A DNA stretch of 64,000 nucleotides from contig CAZKGM010000007.1 in assembly GCA_964552395.1 (NCBI GenBank), forward strand, positions 54,645 through 118,644, written 5' to 3'. The translations under genes and the position numbers were made by a program. This DNA comes from JAJDNH01 sp964552395. Lineage in GTDB: Bacteria > Acidobacteriota > Thermoanaerobaculia > Thermoanaerobaculales > Sulfomarinibacteraceae. This document shows, piece by piece, positions 37,182 to 45,739 of this stretch (positions are counted from its first letter, which is position 1; every line of letters begins with the position of its first letter). The notes beneath the pieces are model-generated. The model was given only the letters and a program-made list of their open reading frames with translations. It had not been told where the DNA came from and did no database searches.

Positions 37182-38210
37182 CTAAGAGATGGCGATCTTG
37201 CGCAGGAGATCGATGTCGGTGAGCATCATGCCCGTTCCCCGAACGACCGCAGAGCCGGGGTCCTCGGTATAAGCCACCGGCAGACCGGTCTCCTCGCGCA
37301 GGCGCTTGTCAAGGTTCTTGAGAAGAGAGCCGCCGCCGGCCAGAATGATGCCCTTGTCCATGATGTCAGCGGAAAGCTCGGGCGGCGTTCGCTCGAGAGC
37401 GTTGCGGACGGCGTCGACGATGGTCACTATGATCTCCGCGAGAGCCTCGCGGATTTCCTCGTCGGTGATGGTGAGGGTCTTCGGAACACCCTCGACGAGA
37501 TCGCGGCCCTTGATCTCCATTGTCAGGGGCTCGTCCAACGGATATGCGGAGCCGATCTCCATCTTGATCTGCTCGGCGGAGCGTTCGCCCACGAGCAGGT
37601 TGTACTTCTTTTTGATGTACTGGATGATCGCCTCATCCATGCTATTGCCGGCGACACGGACCGAGCGGGAGTAGACCACCCCGGCGAGAGAGATCACAGC
37701 AACATCGCTGGTGCCTCCACCGATGTCGACGATCATGTTCCCCGACGGCTCCGTGATCGGCAGGCCGGCTCCGATGGCCGCCGCCATCGCCTGCTCGATC
37801 AGATACACCTCGCTGGCCCCGGCTTTGAGCGCCGTGTCCTTGACCGCGCGCTTTTCGACCTGCGTGATCTCTGACGGGACGGAGATGACGATCCGGGGCC
37901 GAACGAAGAATGAGCGGCCGTGCGCCTTCCTGATGAAGTAGTCGAGCATCCTCTCGGTGACCTCGAAGTCGGCGATGACACCGTCCTTCATCGGACGGAT
38001 CGCCTGGATATTGCTCGGGGTCTTGCCCAACATCTCCTTGGCCTTGCTGCCGACGGCCTCGACCCGATTCGTGACGCGGTTGACCGCCACGATTGATGGC
38101 TCGACGACCACGATCCCTCGGCCGCGGACGTACACCAGGGTAGTTGCGGTGCCGAGATCGATGGCCAGATCTGAAGAGAAGAACCCCAGCAAGCTGGAGA
38201 CACGCATCAA
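37182..38210 (-). CDS. mreB: MreB, actin-like cell-shape protein
   Basis: MreB filaments direct the elongasome. The actin-fold phosphate-1 motif is DLGTATTLVYVRGRG, phosphate-2 is MIVDIGGGTSDVAVISL, and the adenosine motif is ILAGGGSLLKNLD. Length is 342 residues. The start overlaps the upstream FecR-domain gene by 4 bases, so it is not the first gene of its operon. Confidence 0.97.
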   Translation of the reverse strand: MMRVSSLLGFFSSDLAIDLGTATTLVYVRGRGIVVVEPSIVAVNRVTNRVEAVGSKAKEMLGKTPSNIQAIRPMKDGVIADFEVTERMLDYFIRKAHGRSFFVRPRIVISVPSEITQVEKRAVKDTALKAGASEVYLIEQAMAAAIGAGLPITEPSGNMIVDIGGGTSDVAVISLAGVVYSRSVRVAGNSMDEAIIQYIKKKYNLLVGERSAEQIKMEIGSAYPLDEPLTMEIKGRDLVEGVPKTLTITDEEIREALAEIIVTIVDAVRNALERTPPELSADIMDKGIILAGGGSLLKNLDKRLREETGLPVAYTEDPGSAVVRGTGMMLTDIDLLRKIAIS

Positions 38211-39628
38211 TAGACCTCCACGTAGACGCGTTGGCGCCGTTCGGTGCGGTTGCCGGCCGGATCGACGGCGGCGACGATCAGGTCGTTCCAGCCGTCGTGG
38301 GGAACTTCGACGGCTTTCCGGAAGTGTCCGTCGGCGTCGACGTTCACGTCCTCATCGTTGATCGTGACGGTAGCACCGACCTCGGTCCGACCCTCGACGA
38401 TGAAGAGCTGTCCCATCTGTCGTGCGGGTTGAACCTCCAGCTCCGGCGGCGTGTGATCCTCGAGCGGCAGGCGCTGGTGGGGAGACATGATCCGGAAGCG
38501 GCGCACCGCGCTCCACTCCGATCGGGTCCCAGTGGCGTCGGTCACGGCAACGCGCCAGAAGTAGGTTCCGGGTGAGACGATCTTCAGCTTCGCCAGGCTG
38601 TGAGGGAGCTCGGGTGCATCGATCTCCATGGTGCTGCCCAGGAAACGCGGCGAGCGACTGACCTGCAGGTGAGAGGTGACGGCTCCGGCGGGGAGCTGCC
38701 AGGTGAGCGAGATCTTCGCCGTGGTGGCCATGTCGAAAGTGGCGTTGTCGGCGGGCTCGAGCGGCCGGGGCGGATCCGGAATCCGTCCCTTGTCAGCGAG
38801 GGCGCCCTCTGCGGAGACGGCGACTCGCTCGCGAGAGCGCAGCTGGACCTTGTGGCCGCCGCTGCCGCGAACATCCGCTCCTCCCGCGTAGGCGGCGACG
38901 ATGGCGGTGTGCTCCTTCTTCACGTCCACGGCGACCCGGCTGTCGCGCGCTACCCGGGCCTCGAGGGTGTCGGTCGAGATCGTTGATGGTTGCGTCGAAG
39001 TGTAGACGTTGATGTGTCCGACGACCATCTTGACCCGTCCCGGGGCGGCGCGTGCCGGCTGGTTGTGGATCTCGAGCAGGGAGTCGGGCGAAATCCTGTA
39101 CAGCGTGCCATCGGCAAACAGAATCTCGGCGGTGCCATCATCCCCGGTCCGTACGAAGTCTCCGTTGAACACCGGCATCCTGACCTGGGCGTTGATCCAT
39201 TCGACCTTCCCGGCACGCTGTACTGACACACTTCCGTGGTAGCTGAGGATCTGCCCGGCGCCGACGGCGGCTCCCTCACCGGCACCGCGAATCGCCTCCA
39301 GTCGCCGGTCCGACTTCTCGGCAAGACTCAACGCCTGCGGCCACTGCTCCTTGCTGTAGGCGGCGCGGGATTCGTCAAGCTGCTGCGAGGCCTGTCTGAA
39401 CTCGGCCTGCCACATTCGTGGGATGGGCTTGGACGCGATGGCGTCGCGCATCTGTTGCGCGTGTTCGATTGCGCGTCGTGCCTGTGCCTCCGGAGGAAGG
39501 TGAAGCCGACTGTAACCGAACGCCAACAGTGCTGCGGCGACCAGACCGGTGGCGGCGAGGGCAAGAACACGCCGCAGCGTGTTGACCCGAACGACCACCC
39601 AATCGATCTCGAATCCACGTCGTGCCAA
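38207..39628 (-). CDS. FecR-domain membrane-anchored protein at the head of the cell-shape operon
   Basis: The protein has a short cytoplasmic N-terminus, one membrane helix (about residues 18-38, VLALAATGLVAAALLAFGYS), a helical segment, a FecR domain at about 125-240 (FVRTGDDGTAEILFADGTLYRISPDS), a fibronectin type III-like domain at about 290-390 (LTWQLPAGAVTSHLQVSRSPRF) and a C-terminal Ig-like domain. I choose the TTG at 39628, 7 bases after GGAGG; an upstream TTG at 39649 lies in the -10 region. Length 473 residues. It overlaps mreB by 4 bases. Function is unknown; an envelope sensor or anchor is inferred. Confidence 0.8.
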   Translation of the reverse strand: MARRGFEIDWVVVRVNTLRRVLALAATGLVAAALLAFGYSRLHLPPEAQARRAIEHAQQMRDAIASKPIPRMWQAEFRQASQQLDESRAAYSKEQWPQALSLAEKSDRRLEAIRGAGEGAAVGAGQILSYHGSVSVQRAGKVEWINAQVRMPVFNGDFVRTGDDGTAEILFADGTLYRISPDSLLEIHNQPARAAPGRVKMVVGHINVYTSTQPSTISTDTLEARVARDSRVAVDVKKEHTAIVAAYAGGADVRGSGGHKVQLRSRERVAVSAEGALADKGRIPDPPRPLEPADNATFDMATTAKISLTWQLPAGAVTSHLQVSRSPRFLGSTMEIDAPELPHSLAKLKIVSPGTYFWRVAVTDATGTRSEWSAVRRFRIMSPHQRLPLEDHTPPELEVQPARQMGQLFIVEGRTEVGATVTINDEDVNVDADGHFRKAVEVPHDGWNDLIVAAVDPAGNRTERRQRVYVEVY

Positions 39629-39647
39629 CGCCGGACCTCCAACCGTC

Positions 39648-39677
39648 AAGGTAGCATGCCATCTGGCGGGCGAGCAA
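39648..39677 (-). promoter_or_regulatory. Promoter of the FecR-mreBCD-mrdA-rodA-rng operon
   Basis: On the minus strand TTGCTC (39677-39672), an 18-base spacer and TACCTT (39653-39648) place the start near 39641, with GGAGG almost at the 5' end of the transcript. Confidence 0.5.
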
Positions 39678-39741
39678 GCGCAAGAGCTTCAATCCCATGA
39701 CGTTGTCAAAACGCGACAGGGCGGGACAGCGGCTCGGTAGG

Positions 39742-39770
39742 TTGCGCGGGCCGGGAGGCTCCGATACACT
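39742..39770 (+). promoter_or_regulatory. Promoter of the ppiD-like gene
   Basis: TTGCGC (39742-39747) and TACACT (39765-39770) are separated by 17 bases; GGAGGGG lies ahead of the ATG at 39807. Confidence 0.55.
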
Positions 39771-39806
39771 TCGCTGTCCGAACGCTGATGTTGTTGGAGG
39801 GGAGCG

Positions 39807-41771
39807 ATGGCGCTCAAGTGGTTGCGGGACAATCTGAAGCATCTAAAGTGGGTCCTCTGGTTCGTCGTCATCGTGTTCGTGCTCCTCGTCTTTGTCGATT
39901 GGGGCACTGGCCGCAGCGGCGGCGTTCGCGAGGGCGTTGCTGTCCAGGTTGGTGACTACGCTGTCAGCGAGCAGGAGTTCCTCCACGAGCTCCGCGACGC
40001 TGAGCGTCGTTACCAGAGCCTGTACGGCGAACAGTGGGAGAAGGTCCGGAACCAGATCAATCTGGCCCAGCAGACGGCGCAGCAGATCGTCCAGCGCCAG
40101 CTGCTCATCGACGTGGCCAGACGCGCCGGTCTGCGAGTATCGGACAGGGAGCTCCAGGAGCAGATCATGTCCGTGCCATCCTTCCAGCGGCAGGGGGGAG
40201 CGTTTGTAGGCCGGGAGCTCTACGAGCGGATTCTCCGCGCCAACCAGACTACCCCCGATGAGTTCGAGCAGCAGATGCGGGGCGATCTCTTGATCGATAA
40301 GCTGCGCAGAACCCTCGAAGCGGGGGTTGTCGTCAGCAACGGTGAGGTCGATCGCGAGATCCGGCAACAGCGGGAGACGGCCGACTTCGACATGATCCGC
40401 TTTTCCGTCGATCCCTTCCTGAGCAAGGCCAGCGCCAGCAACGAGGCGGTCCAGCAGTACTACAACCAGCACAAGCAGGACTTCCACCACCCCGAGCAGC
40501 GAGTTCTCCGCTATCTCCTGGTTGACAGCAATGCGCTGCGACGCCTGCTGCCGGTCGACGAAAGCGAGGTCGCGAAGTACTACCAGCAGCATCAGGATGA
40601 GTTCCGCGAGGGCGAGCAGGCTAAGGCGAGCCATATCCTGATCCGTGTCGATCCGGGCGCTTCGGCCGAGGAGCGCGCCAGGGCCAAGGTCAAGGCCGAA
40701 GCAATCGCAAAGATGGCCCGCTCCGGCACCGACTTCGCCACGCTCGCCCGCAAGCACTCAGAGGATCCCGGCTCCAAGGACAAAGGCGGTGAGCTCGGGT
40801 GGTTCGGTCGGGGCCAGATGGTGAAGGTCTTCGAGGACGCCGTCTTCGGCGCCAAGCCGGGACAGATCGTGGGTCCAATCGAGAGCCAGTTCGGCTACCA
40901 CATCGTCAAGGTCGAAGGGTTCAAGGCCGCGCATCAGAAGCCGCTCGACGAGGTCAAGGACGAGGTGCGGTTCAAGCTTCTCGAAACCCGGGCCGCAGCC
41001 GAGGCCGAGAAGCGGGCACACGCCCTCGAGCAGCGCCTGCGAAGCGCGCCGCCGAAGGACGATGCAGCCTGGCAGAAGATCGCTGACGAGGGTGAGGCGG
41101 TCAGCCTCAACGTCACCCCACCTTTTGCCAAGGGCGAGGTCATTCCCGGTATCGGAGAGAACGCCGAGCTGAACAAGGCCGTGTTCGCCGCCAAGGTCGG
41201 CGACCTCGGAGATCCGATCCCGACCTCGCGTGGATGGGTGATCTGGCAGCTCAAGGACATCAAGGCGGCCGGCGTCCCACCGCTGGACGCGGTCAAGGAC
41301 AAGGTGGCTGCCAAGGTTGTGCGGCTGCAGGCTGTCAACCTTGCCCGCGCTGCAGCGGAGGCAGCGGCAGCCAGCTGGGCCAAGGGCGGCAATGCAGAGA
41401 GTGTCGCCAAGGAGGTTGGCGGCACCCTCGTACCGGTTCATGGTCACCGCCACGGAGCACCCCTGCCCGGTCTCGGTGCGGCGCCGACGCTCGACACGGC
41501 CGTCTTCGCGAGCAATGACGGCGCGGTCCTGCCTCCCGAGGTTGTCGGCGAGCAAAACGTCGTGATCGCCAAGGTGCTCAAGGTGACGCGCCTCACCGAC
41601 GATGAGATGGCCGCAGCGAGGAAGGCAACCCGCAAGCAGCTGATAGGGACGCGAGTCAACGACCTGCTCACCTCGATACTCTCAGAGCGGCGTCGGGAGA
41701 CGGTCGTGTCCATCAACAGCGAGCTCATGAACAGGTTCGCTCCCAAGGGGCAGGGTGGGCAAGGGGGATGA
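39807..41771 (+). CDS. ppiD: PpiD/SurA-type membrane-anchored parvulin chaperone
   Basis: An envelope folding factor. A single N-terminal membrane helix lies at about residues 14-31 (WVLWFVVIVFVLLVFVDW). The chaperone-like helical part (about 45-240) is followed by a parvulin domain at about 270-370 (KASHILIRVDPGASAEERAR, GGELGWFGRGQMVKVFEDAVF, FGYHIVKVEG) and a second, degenerate PPIase-like region. Length is 654 residues, similar to E. coli PpiD. The stop overlaps the ruvA start by 4 bases. Confidence 0.88.
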   Translation: MALKWLRDNLKHLKWVLWFVVIVFVLLVFVDWGTGRSGGVREGVAVQVGDYAVSEQEFLHELRDAERRYQSLYGEQWEKVRNQINLAQQTAQQIVQRQLLIDVARRAGLRVSDRELQEQIMSVPSFQRQGGAFVGRELYERILRANQTTPDEFEQQMRGDLLIDKLRRTLEAGVVVSNGEVDREIRQQRETADFDMIRFSVDPFLSKASASNEAVQQYYNQHKQDFHHPEQRVLRYLLVDSNALRRLLPVDESEVAKYYQQHQDEFREGEQAKASHILIRVDPGASAEERARAKVKAEAIAKMARSGTDFATLARKHSEDPGSKDKGGELGWFGRGQMVKVFEDAVFGAKPGQIVGPIESQFGYHIVKVEGFKAAHQKPLDEVKDEVRFKLLETRAAAEAEKRAHALEQRLRSAPPKDDAAWQKIADEGEAVSLNVTPPFAKGEVIPGIGENAELNKAVFAAKVGDLGDPIPTSRGWVIWQLKDIKAAGVPPLDAVKDKVAAKVVRLQAVNLARAAAEAAAASWAKGGNAESVAKEVGGTLVPVHGHRHGAPLPGLGAAPTLDTAVFASNDGAVLPPEVVGEQNVVIAKVLKVTRLTDDEMAAARKATRKQLIGTRVNDLLTSILSERRRETVVSINSELMNRFAPKGQGGQGG

Positions 41772-42340
41772 TCGGTCTTCTCGAGGGTCGGCTCCACCAG
41801 CTCCAGCCTGGTGAAGTGATCGTCGAGACGGGTGGTGTCGGCTACCTGGTGCAAACCACCCTCCGTGCCTTCGAGCAGCTGAACCGCTCGGAGCGGGCGA
41901 TGCTGTGGACCCACACCTTGGTGCGGTCGGACGCCATCACGCTGTTCGGGTTCCTGCAGCGAGACGAGCTGGAAGCGTTTGAGCGGCTGATCTCCGTTGC
42001 CGGCGTCGGGCCACGGACCGCGCTCGCCGTGCTGTCGGGCCTCACCCCGGGTGACCTGGCCGATGCAGTCGAGCGTGGCGACGTTCCTCAGCTACAACGG
42101 GTCCCGGGCGTCGGCAGGAAGACCGCGGAACGCATCGTGTTGGAGCTGCGGGGCCGGCTGCCGCAGGGATCGGTCGGGCTGCCGGATGCCCTCTCGGATG
42201 CGGTGTCGGCACTGGTGAACCTCGGCTACAAGGAGAGGGAGGCGCGCCGCGCCGTGGAGAAGGTCGGAGCGGTGGATGGCGAGCTGGACCTCGGCGAGCT
42301 CTTGCGCGAGGCCCTCCGCCGCTTGACCGGGGCGCGGTGA
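41768..42340 (+). CDS. ruvA: RuvA, Holliday-junction binding subunit
   Basis: RuvA tetramers bind four-way junctions and load RuvB. The OB-fold N-terminus MIGLLEGRLHQL, helix-hairpin-helix motifs at VAGVGPRTALAVLSGL and VPGVGRKTAERIVLEL, and the C-terminal RuvB-contacting domain (LVNLGYKEREARRAVEKV) are all present. Length is 190 residues. It overlaps ppiD and ruvB by ATGA-type junctions. Confidence 0.95.
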   Translation: MIGLLEGRLHQLQPGEVIVETGGVGYLVQTTLRAFEQLNRSERAMLWTHTLVRSDAITLFGFLQRDELEAFERLISVAGVGPRTALAVLSGLTPGDLADAVERGDVPQLQRVPGVGRKTAERIVLELRGRLPQGSVGLPDALSDAVSALVNLGYKEREARRAVEKVGAVDGELDLGELLREALRRLTGAR

Positions 42341-43365
42341 TGGGAGATGTCCTGGCGCCGGACGCCCAGCCGGACGAGGAACCGTTCGAGGAGTCGCTGC
42401 GGCCACGGCGGCTGGCGGAGTTTGTCGGTCAGCCTCGCCTCACCTCGAACCTGGCCGTGTTCGTGCAGGCGGCTCTCGACCGAGGCGAGGCCCTCGACCA
42501 CGTACTCCTCGTCGGCCCACCGGGCCTCGGCAAGACGACGCTGGCGCAGATCGTCGCCACCGAGATGCGGGCCAATCTCCACACGACCTCCGGCCCCGTC
42601 CTAGAGCGAGCCGGCGACCTCGCCGCCCTGCTGACGAACGTTGAGGCGGGCGACGTCATGTTCATCGACGAGATCCATCGCCTGGGTCCAGCTGTCGAGG
42701 AGATCCTCTACCCGGCGATGGAGGACTTCGAGCTCGACCTCATCATCGGACAGGGTCCGGCCGCCCGCAGCGTACGCCTGTCATTGCCGCGCTTCACGCT
42801 GATCGCGGCAACGACCAGAATGGGCCTCCTTACACCGCCGCTGCGCGACCGGTTCGGGATTGTCCACCGCCTGAGCTTCTACCAGCCTGTCGACCTGACC
42901 ACCATCGTCAAGCGCTCGGCCCGCATTCTCGGGATCGCCCTCGACGAGGATGCGGCGGAGGAGATCGCACGGCGCTCGCGCGGCACCCCGCGCATCGCCA
43001 ACCGCTTACTGCGGCGAGTGCGTGACTTCGCACATCACCTGCAGGCCACAAGCGTCAACCTGGAGGCGACCCGGTGGGGCTTGGCCCAGATGGAGGTCGA
43101 TGCCTACGGACTGGACCATCTGGACCGACGGCTGCTGGCGACCATCATCGAGATCTACCAGGGTGGACCGGTCGGACTCAAGGCCCTGGCGGCGTCTCTC
43201 GGCGAAGACCGGGGAACTCTCGAGGACATCCACGAGCCCTACCTGCTGCAGATCGGCTTCCTGCAGAGAACACCGCGCGGGCGGCTCGCCACTCCCCGTG
43301 CCTACCAACATCTGGGCCTGGACGGTGGCGGCGCGGAGGGCTCGTTGTTCGAGGATCCCTCATGA
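42340..43365 (+). CDS. ruvB: RuvB, branch-migration ATPase
   Basis: RuvB hexamers drive Holliday-junction migration. The start region SLRPRRLAEFVGQ, Walker A GPPGLGKTT near residue 58, Walker B MFIDEIHRL, and the winged-helix C-terminus are canonical. About 341 residues from the ATG at 42340; a GTG at 42337 is in frame. No ruvC is in the window. The end overlaps the next gene by ATGA. Confidence 0.96.
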   Translation: MGDVLAPDAQPDEEPFEESLRPRRLAEFVGQPRLTSNLAVFVQAALDRGEALDHVLLVGPPGLGKTTLAQIVATEMRANLHTTSGPVLERAGDLAALLTNVEAGDVMFIDEIHRLGPAVEEILYPAMEDFELDLIIGQGPAARSVRLSLPRFTLIAATTRMGLLTPPLRDRFGIVHRLSFYQPVDLTTIVKRSARILGIALDEDAAEEIARRSRGTPRIANRLLRRVRDFAHHLQATSVNLEATRWGLAQMEVDAYGLDHLDRRLLATIIEIYQGGPVGLKALAASLGEDRGTLEDIHEPYLLQIGFLQRTPRGRLATPRAYQHLGLDGGGAEGSLFEDPS

Positions 43366-44246
43366 ACGAGGTGCAGGTGATCTTCAACCCGGTGGCCGGC
43401 AGAGGACGCCTGATGAGACAACGCGATGTGCTCGAGCGCACGGCGCGCCAGCTTGGTCTCGCCATTGACTGGTGGCCGACCGAGGCGCCCGGACACGCGA
43501 CCGAGCTGGCGCGCCGTGCGGCCGACCGCGGCGCGCCGGTAGTCTTCGCTTTCGGAGGGGATGGTACCTACAACGAGGTTGCGCGCGGACTCCACGGGAG
43601 TGACACATCGATCGGTCTCCTTCCGGGCGGGACGTCCTCGGTGTTGGCGTACGAGTTCGACATCCCACGCCAGGCGGACCGCGCCCTGTCGGTCCTGATC
43701 GCCGGGCACGACCGCGAGGCCCGCGTCGGCCGCACCGACCACGGCGACATGTTCCTTCTCATGCTGTCGGTCGGGCCCGATTCGGTGATCCTGCAGCGGC
43801 TCCCGGCATGGATGAAGCGCCGCGGCGGCAAGGTGGGCGTTACCGTGCAGGCGCTCGTCGAGTTCGTGCGCGGCGGCCTGCCGAGCCTGCGGGTGACGGC
43901 CGAGGAGTGGAGCGAGACGGGTGGCTGGATCATCGCAGGCAACTCGCGCTTCTACGGCGGTCCGTATCGTGCGACGCCGGGGGCTGATCCGTTCGCGCCC
44001 GATCTGGAGGTTGTCGTTCAGCGCGGCGTCGGCCGGGCATCTGCGGTGCCGTTCTTCTTTTCGATTCCGAGCGGTCGTCATCTCGACCGACCCGACGTCG
44101 TGCGCCGTTGTGTCAGCCGGATCCGCGTTGAGTCGTCCGCAGGGGCAACCGATGTGCCGTACCAGGTGGACGGCGATCCCGCCGGCACACTGCCGGTGGA
44201 AGCATGGATCGATCCCTGCCCGCTCAGGGTCCGCCTTCCCAGCTGA
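43362..44246 (+). CDS. Diacylglycerol/sphingosine-type lipid kinase (YegS/DgkB family)
   Basis: The protein phosphorylates a lipid such as diacylglycerol, using ATP. NPVAGRGR near the N-terminus and the nucleotide motif FGGDGTYNEVARGL (GGDGT near residues 65-69) are diagnostic, with GLLPGGTSSVLA following. Length is 294 residues. It is translationally coupled to ruvB by an ATGA overlap. The lipid substrate cannot be read from sequence. Confidence 0.88.
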   Translation: MNEVQVIFNPVAGRGRLMRQRDVLERTARQLGLAIDWWPTEAPGHATELARRAADRGAPVVFAFGGDGTYNEVARGLHGSDTSIGLLPGGTSSVLAYEFDIPRQADRALSVLIAGHDREARVGRTDHGDMFLLMLSVGPDSVILQRLPAWMKRRGGKVGVTVQALVEFVRGGLPSLRVTAEEWSETGGWIIAGNSRFYGGPYRATPGADPFAPDLEVVVQRGVGRASAVPFFFSIPSGRHLDRPDVVRRCVSRIRVESSAGATDVPYQVDGDPAGTLPVEAWIDPCPLRVRLPS

Positions 44247-44266
44247 GCGACCCGGGTTCCGGCGTG

Positions 44267-45202
44267 TTACCGATCGAGGCCGGCGAACAGCTCGGTGGAG
44301 ATGTAGCGCTCGGATGTCGACGGGGCGACGAAGACAATCAGCTTCTCCGCCATCTCGGGACGAGCAGCCACCTGGAGGGCCGCCCAACAGTTGGCGCCGG
44401 TAGAAATCCCGGCCAGGATTCCCTCTTCACGGGCAAGGCGGCGGGCGGTCTCGAAGGCTTCCTCGTTGGCCACCACGACCACCTCGTCGAGCAGCGAGGT
44501 GTCGAGGTTGTCAGGAATGAACCCGGCGCCGATGCCCTGGATCTTGTGCGAGCCGGGCTGGCCTCCGGAGATCACCGGCGATGCCTGCGGCTCGACCGCA
44601 ATGATCCGGGTCTGGGGCCGCCGCCGCTTGAAGACTCGGCCGACGCCAGTGATCGTGCCGCCGGTCCCGACCCCCGCCACGAAAGCGTCCATGGCGCCGT
44701 CGGTGTCACGCCATAGCTCTTCCGCCGTGGTGTGCTCATGGATGGAGGGGTTGGCCGGATTGGTGAACTGCTGCGGCATGACGGCGCCCGCGATCTCGGA
44801 GACGAGCTGCTCGGCGCGGGCCTGTGCGCCTTTCATGCCCTCGGCGGCGGGAGTCAGCTCGATCTGTGCGCCGAGCAAACGAAGGACTTGCCGACGCTCG
44901 ACGGACATCGACTCCGGCATCGTCAGAATGCAACGGTAGCCGCGAGCCGCAGCGACCATTGCGAGGGCGATGCCGGTGTTGCCGGAGGTCGGCTCGATGA
45001 TGGTCGATACACCGGGCCGGAGCTGGCCGGTGCGCTCGAGCGCCTCCACCATGGCGACACCGATGCGGTCCTTGACGGAGTGGGCCGGATTGAAGAACTC
45101 GAGCTTGGCGATAACCGTGCCGGGAAGCCCGCCCGCCATGCGGTTGAGCCGGACAAGCGGTGTGCCGCCGATCAGGCGGGTGACGTCGGAAGCGATGTGC
45201 AT
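44267..45202 (-). CDS. cysK: Cysteine synthase (O-acetylserine sulfhydrylase), PLP-dependent
   Basis: The enzyme makes cysteine from O-acetylserine and sulfide. The PLP lysine is Lys44 in NPAHSVKDRIG, the substrate loop is PTSGNTGIAL (71-80), and the phosphate-binding loop is GVGTGGTITGVGR. Length is 311 residues. The ending VAPSTSERYISTELF matches the family. It lies 39 bases after an Rrf2-type regulator on the same strand, probably in one mRNA, and is convergent with the lipid kinase. Confidence 0.94.
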   Translation of the reverse strand: MHIASDVTRLIGGTPLVRLNRMAGGLPGTVIAKLEFFNPAHSVKDRIGVAMVEALERTGQLRPGVSTIIEPTSGNTGIALAMVAAARGYRCILTMPESMSVERRQVLRLLGAQIELTPAAEGMKGAQARAEQLVSEIAGAVMPQQFTNPANPSIHEHTTAEELWRDTDGAMDAFVAGVGTGGTITGVGRVFKRRRPQTRIIAVEPQASPVISGGQPGSHKIQGIGAGFIPDNLDTSLLDEVVVVANEEAFETARRLAREEGILAGISTGANCWAALQVAARPEMAEKLIVFVAPSTSERYISTELFAGLDR

Positions 45203-45241
45203 GGGTGATCCTCCACGGTTCTCGGAGCTGGCGTGCTCCGG

Positions 45242-45637
45242 CTAGATGACGTACTCCGGTTGTCGGGCAGCCGACCTCTCCCACTGCAAGAGATCGTCCA
45301 GTGTCAGCCGCGCAGTGGCCTCTTCCCAGGCCATTGACAGGCGCTCTTGGAGCTGCATGATGGCCGGCGAGGCCGGATCGGTGACAGCGGCACCCGACAG
45401 CAGGTCGTTGATCGAGATATCGCAAGGATCGACGGCGAGACGCACCCCGCCGTTCGGGCCCCGGCGGGCAACGACGACGCCGCGGCGCGAAAGCTCGGCC
45501 ACGAGCTGCGCGAGGTAGGCGGTGGGAAGGTCCCGGCGTCGGGAGATCTCCGCTATCTGGAGACAGCTCCCGCGCACGCTGGCGAGCTCAATGAGGAGGA
45601 GCAGGCGGTAGCGGTCAGTACTATTAATGACAAACAC
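45242..45637 (-). CDS. Rrf2-family transcription regulator (CymR-like)
   Basis: A winged-helix regulator of 131 residues. The helix-turn-helix is at about 25-50 (CLQIAEISRRRDLPTAYLAQLVAEL), and the wing has RRGPNGGVRLA. The three clustered cysteines of Fe-S regulators such as IscR are absent; the only cysteines are isolated (GSCLQ, DPCDI), so it resembles the cluster-free cysteine regulator CymR. Its location directly upstream of cysK supports a role in sulfur control. The GTG start coincides with the predicted transcription start. Confidence 0.85.
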   Translation of the reverse strand: MFVINSTDRYRLLLLIELASVRGSCLQIAEISRRRDLPTAYLAQLVAELSRRGVVVARRGPNGGVRLAVDPCDISINDLLSGAAVTDPASPAIMQLQERLSMAWEEATARLTLDDLLQWERSAARQPEYVI

Positions 45638-45644
45638 GATGTAC

Positions 45645-45673
45645 TTTATATTTTAGATTCGATAGAATGTCAA
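45645..45673 (-). promoter_or_regulatory. Strong promoter of the rrf2-cysK unit (leaderless)
   Basis: On the minus strand a perfect -35 TTGACA (45673-45668), a 17-base spacer and TATAAA (45650-45645) end 7 bases before the GTG start at 45637. The region is unusually A/T-rich for this window and could also hold an operator, though no clear palindrome is seen. Confidence 0.8.
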
Positions 45674-45716
45674 CCGTGGAGTCCTAGCCGCCCCCGGACG
45701 AGTTTGTGCCGTGCTG

Positions 45717-45722
45717 TACAAT
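45717..45722 (+). promoter_or_regulatory. -10 element of pta
   Basis: TACAAT at 45717-45722 precedes a short leader with GGAGG (45731-45735) ahead of the ATG. No good -35 is seen at 17 bases. Confidence 0.4.
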
Positions 45723-45739
45723 GTCCCACGGAGGTAGGT

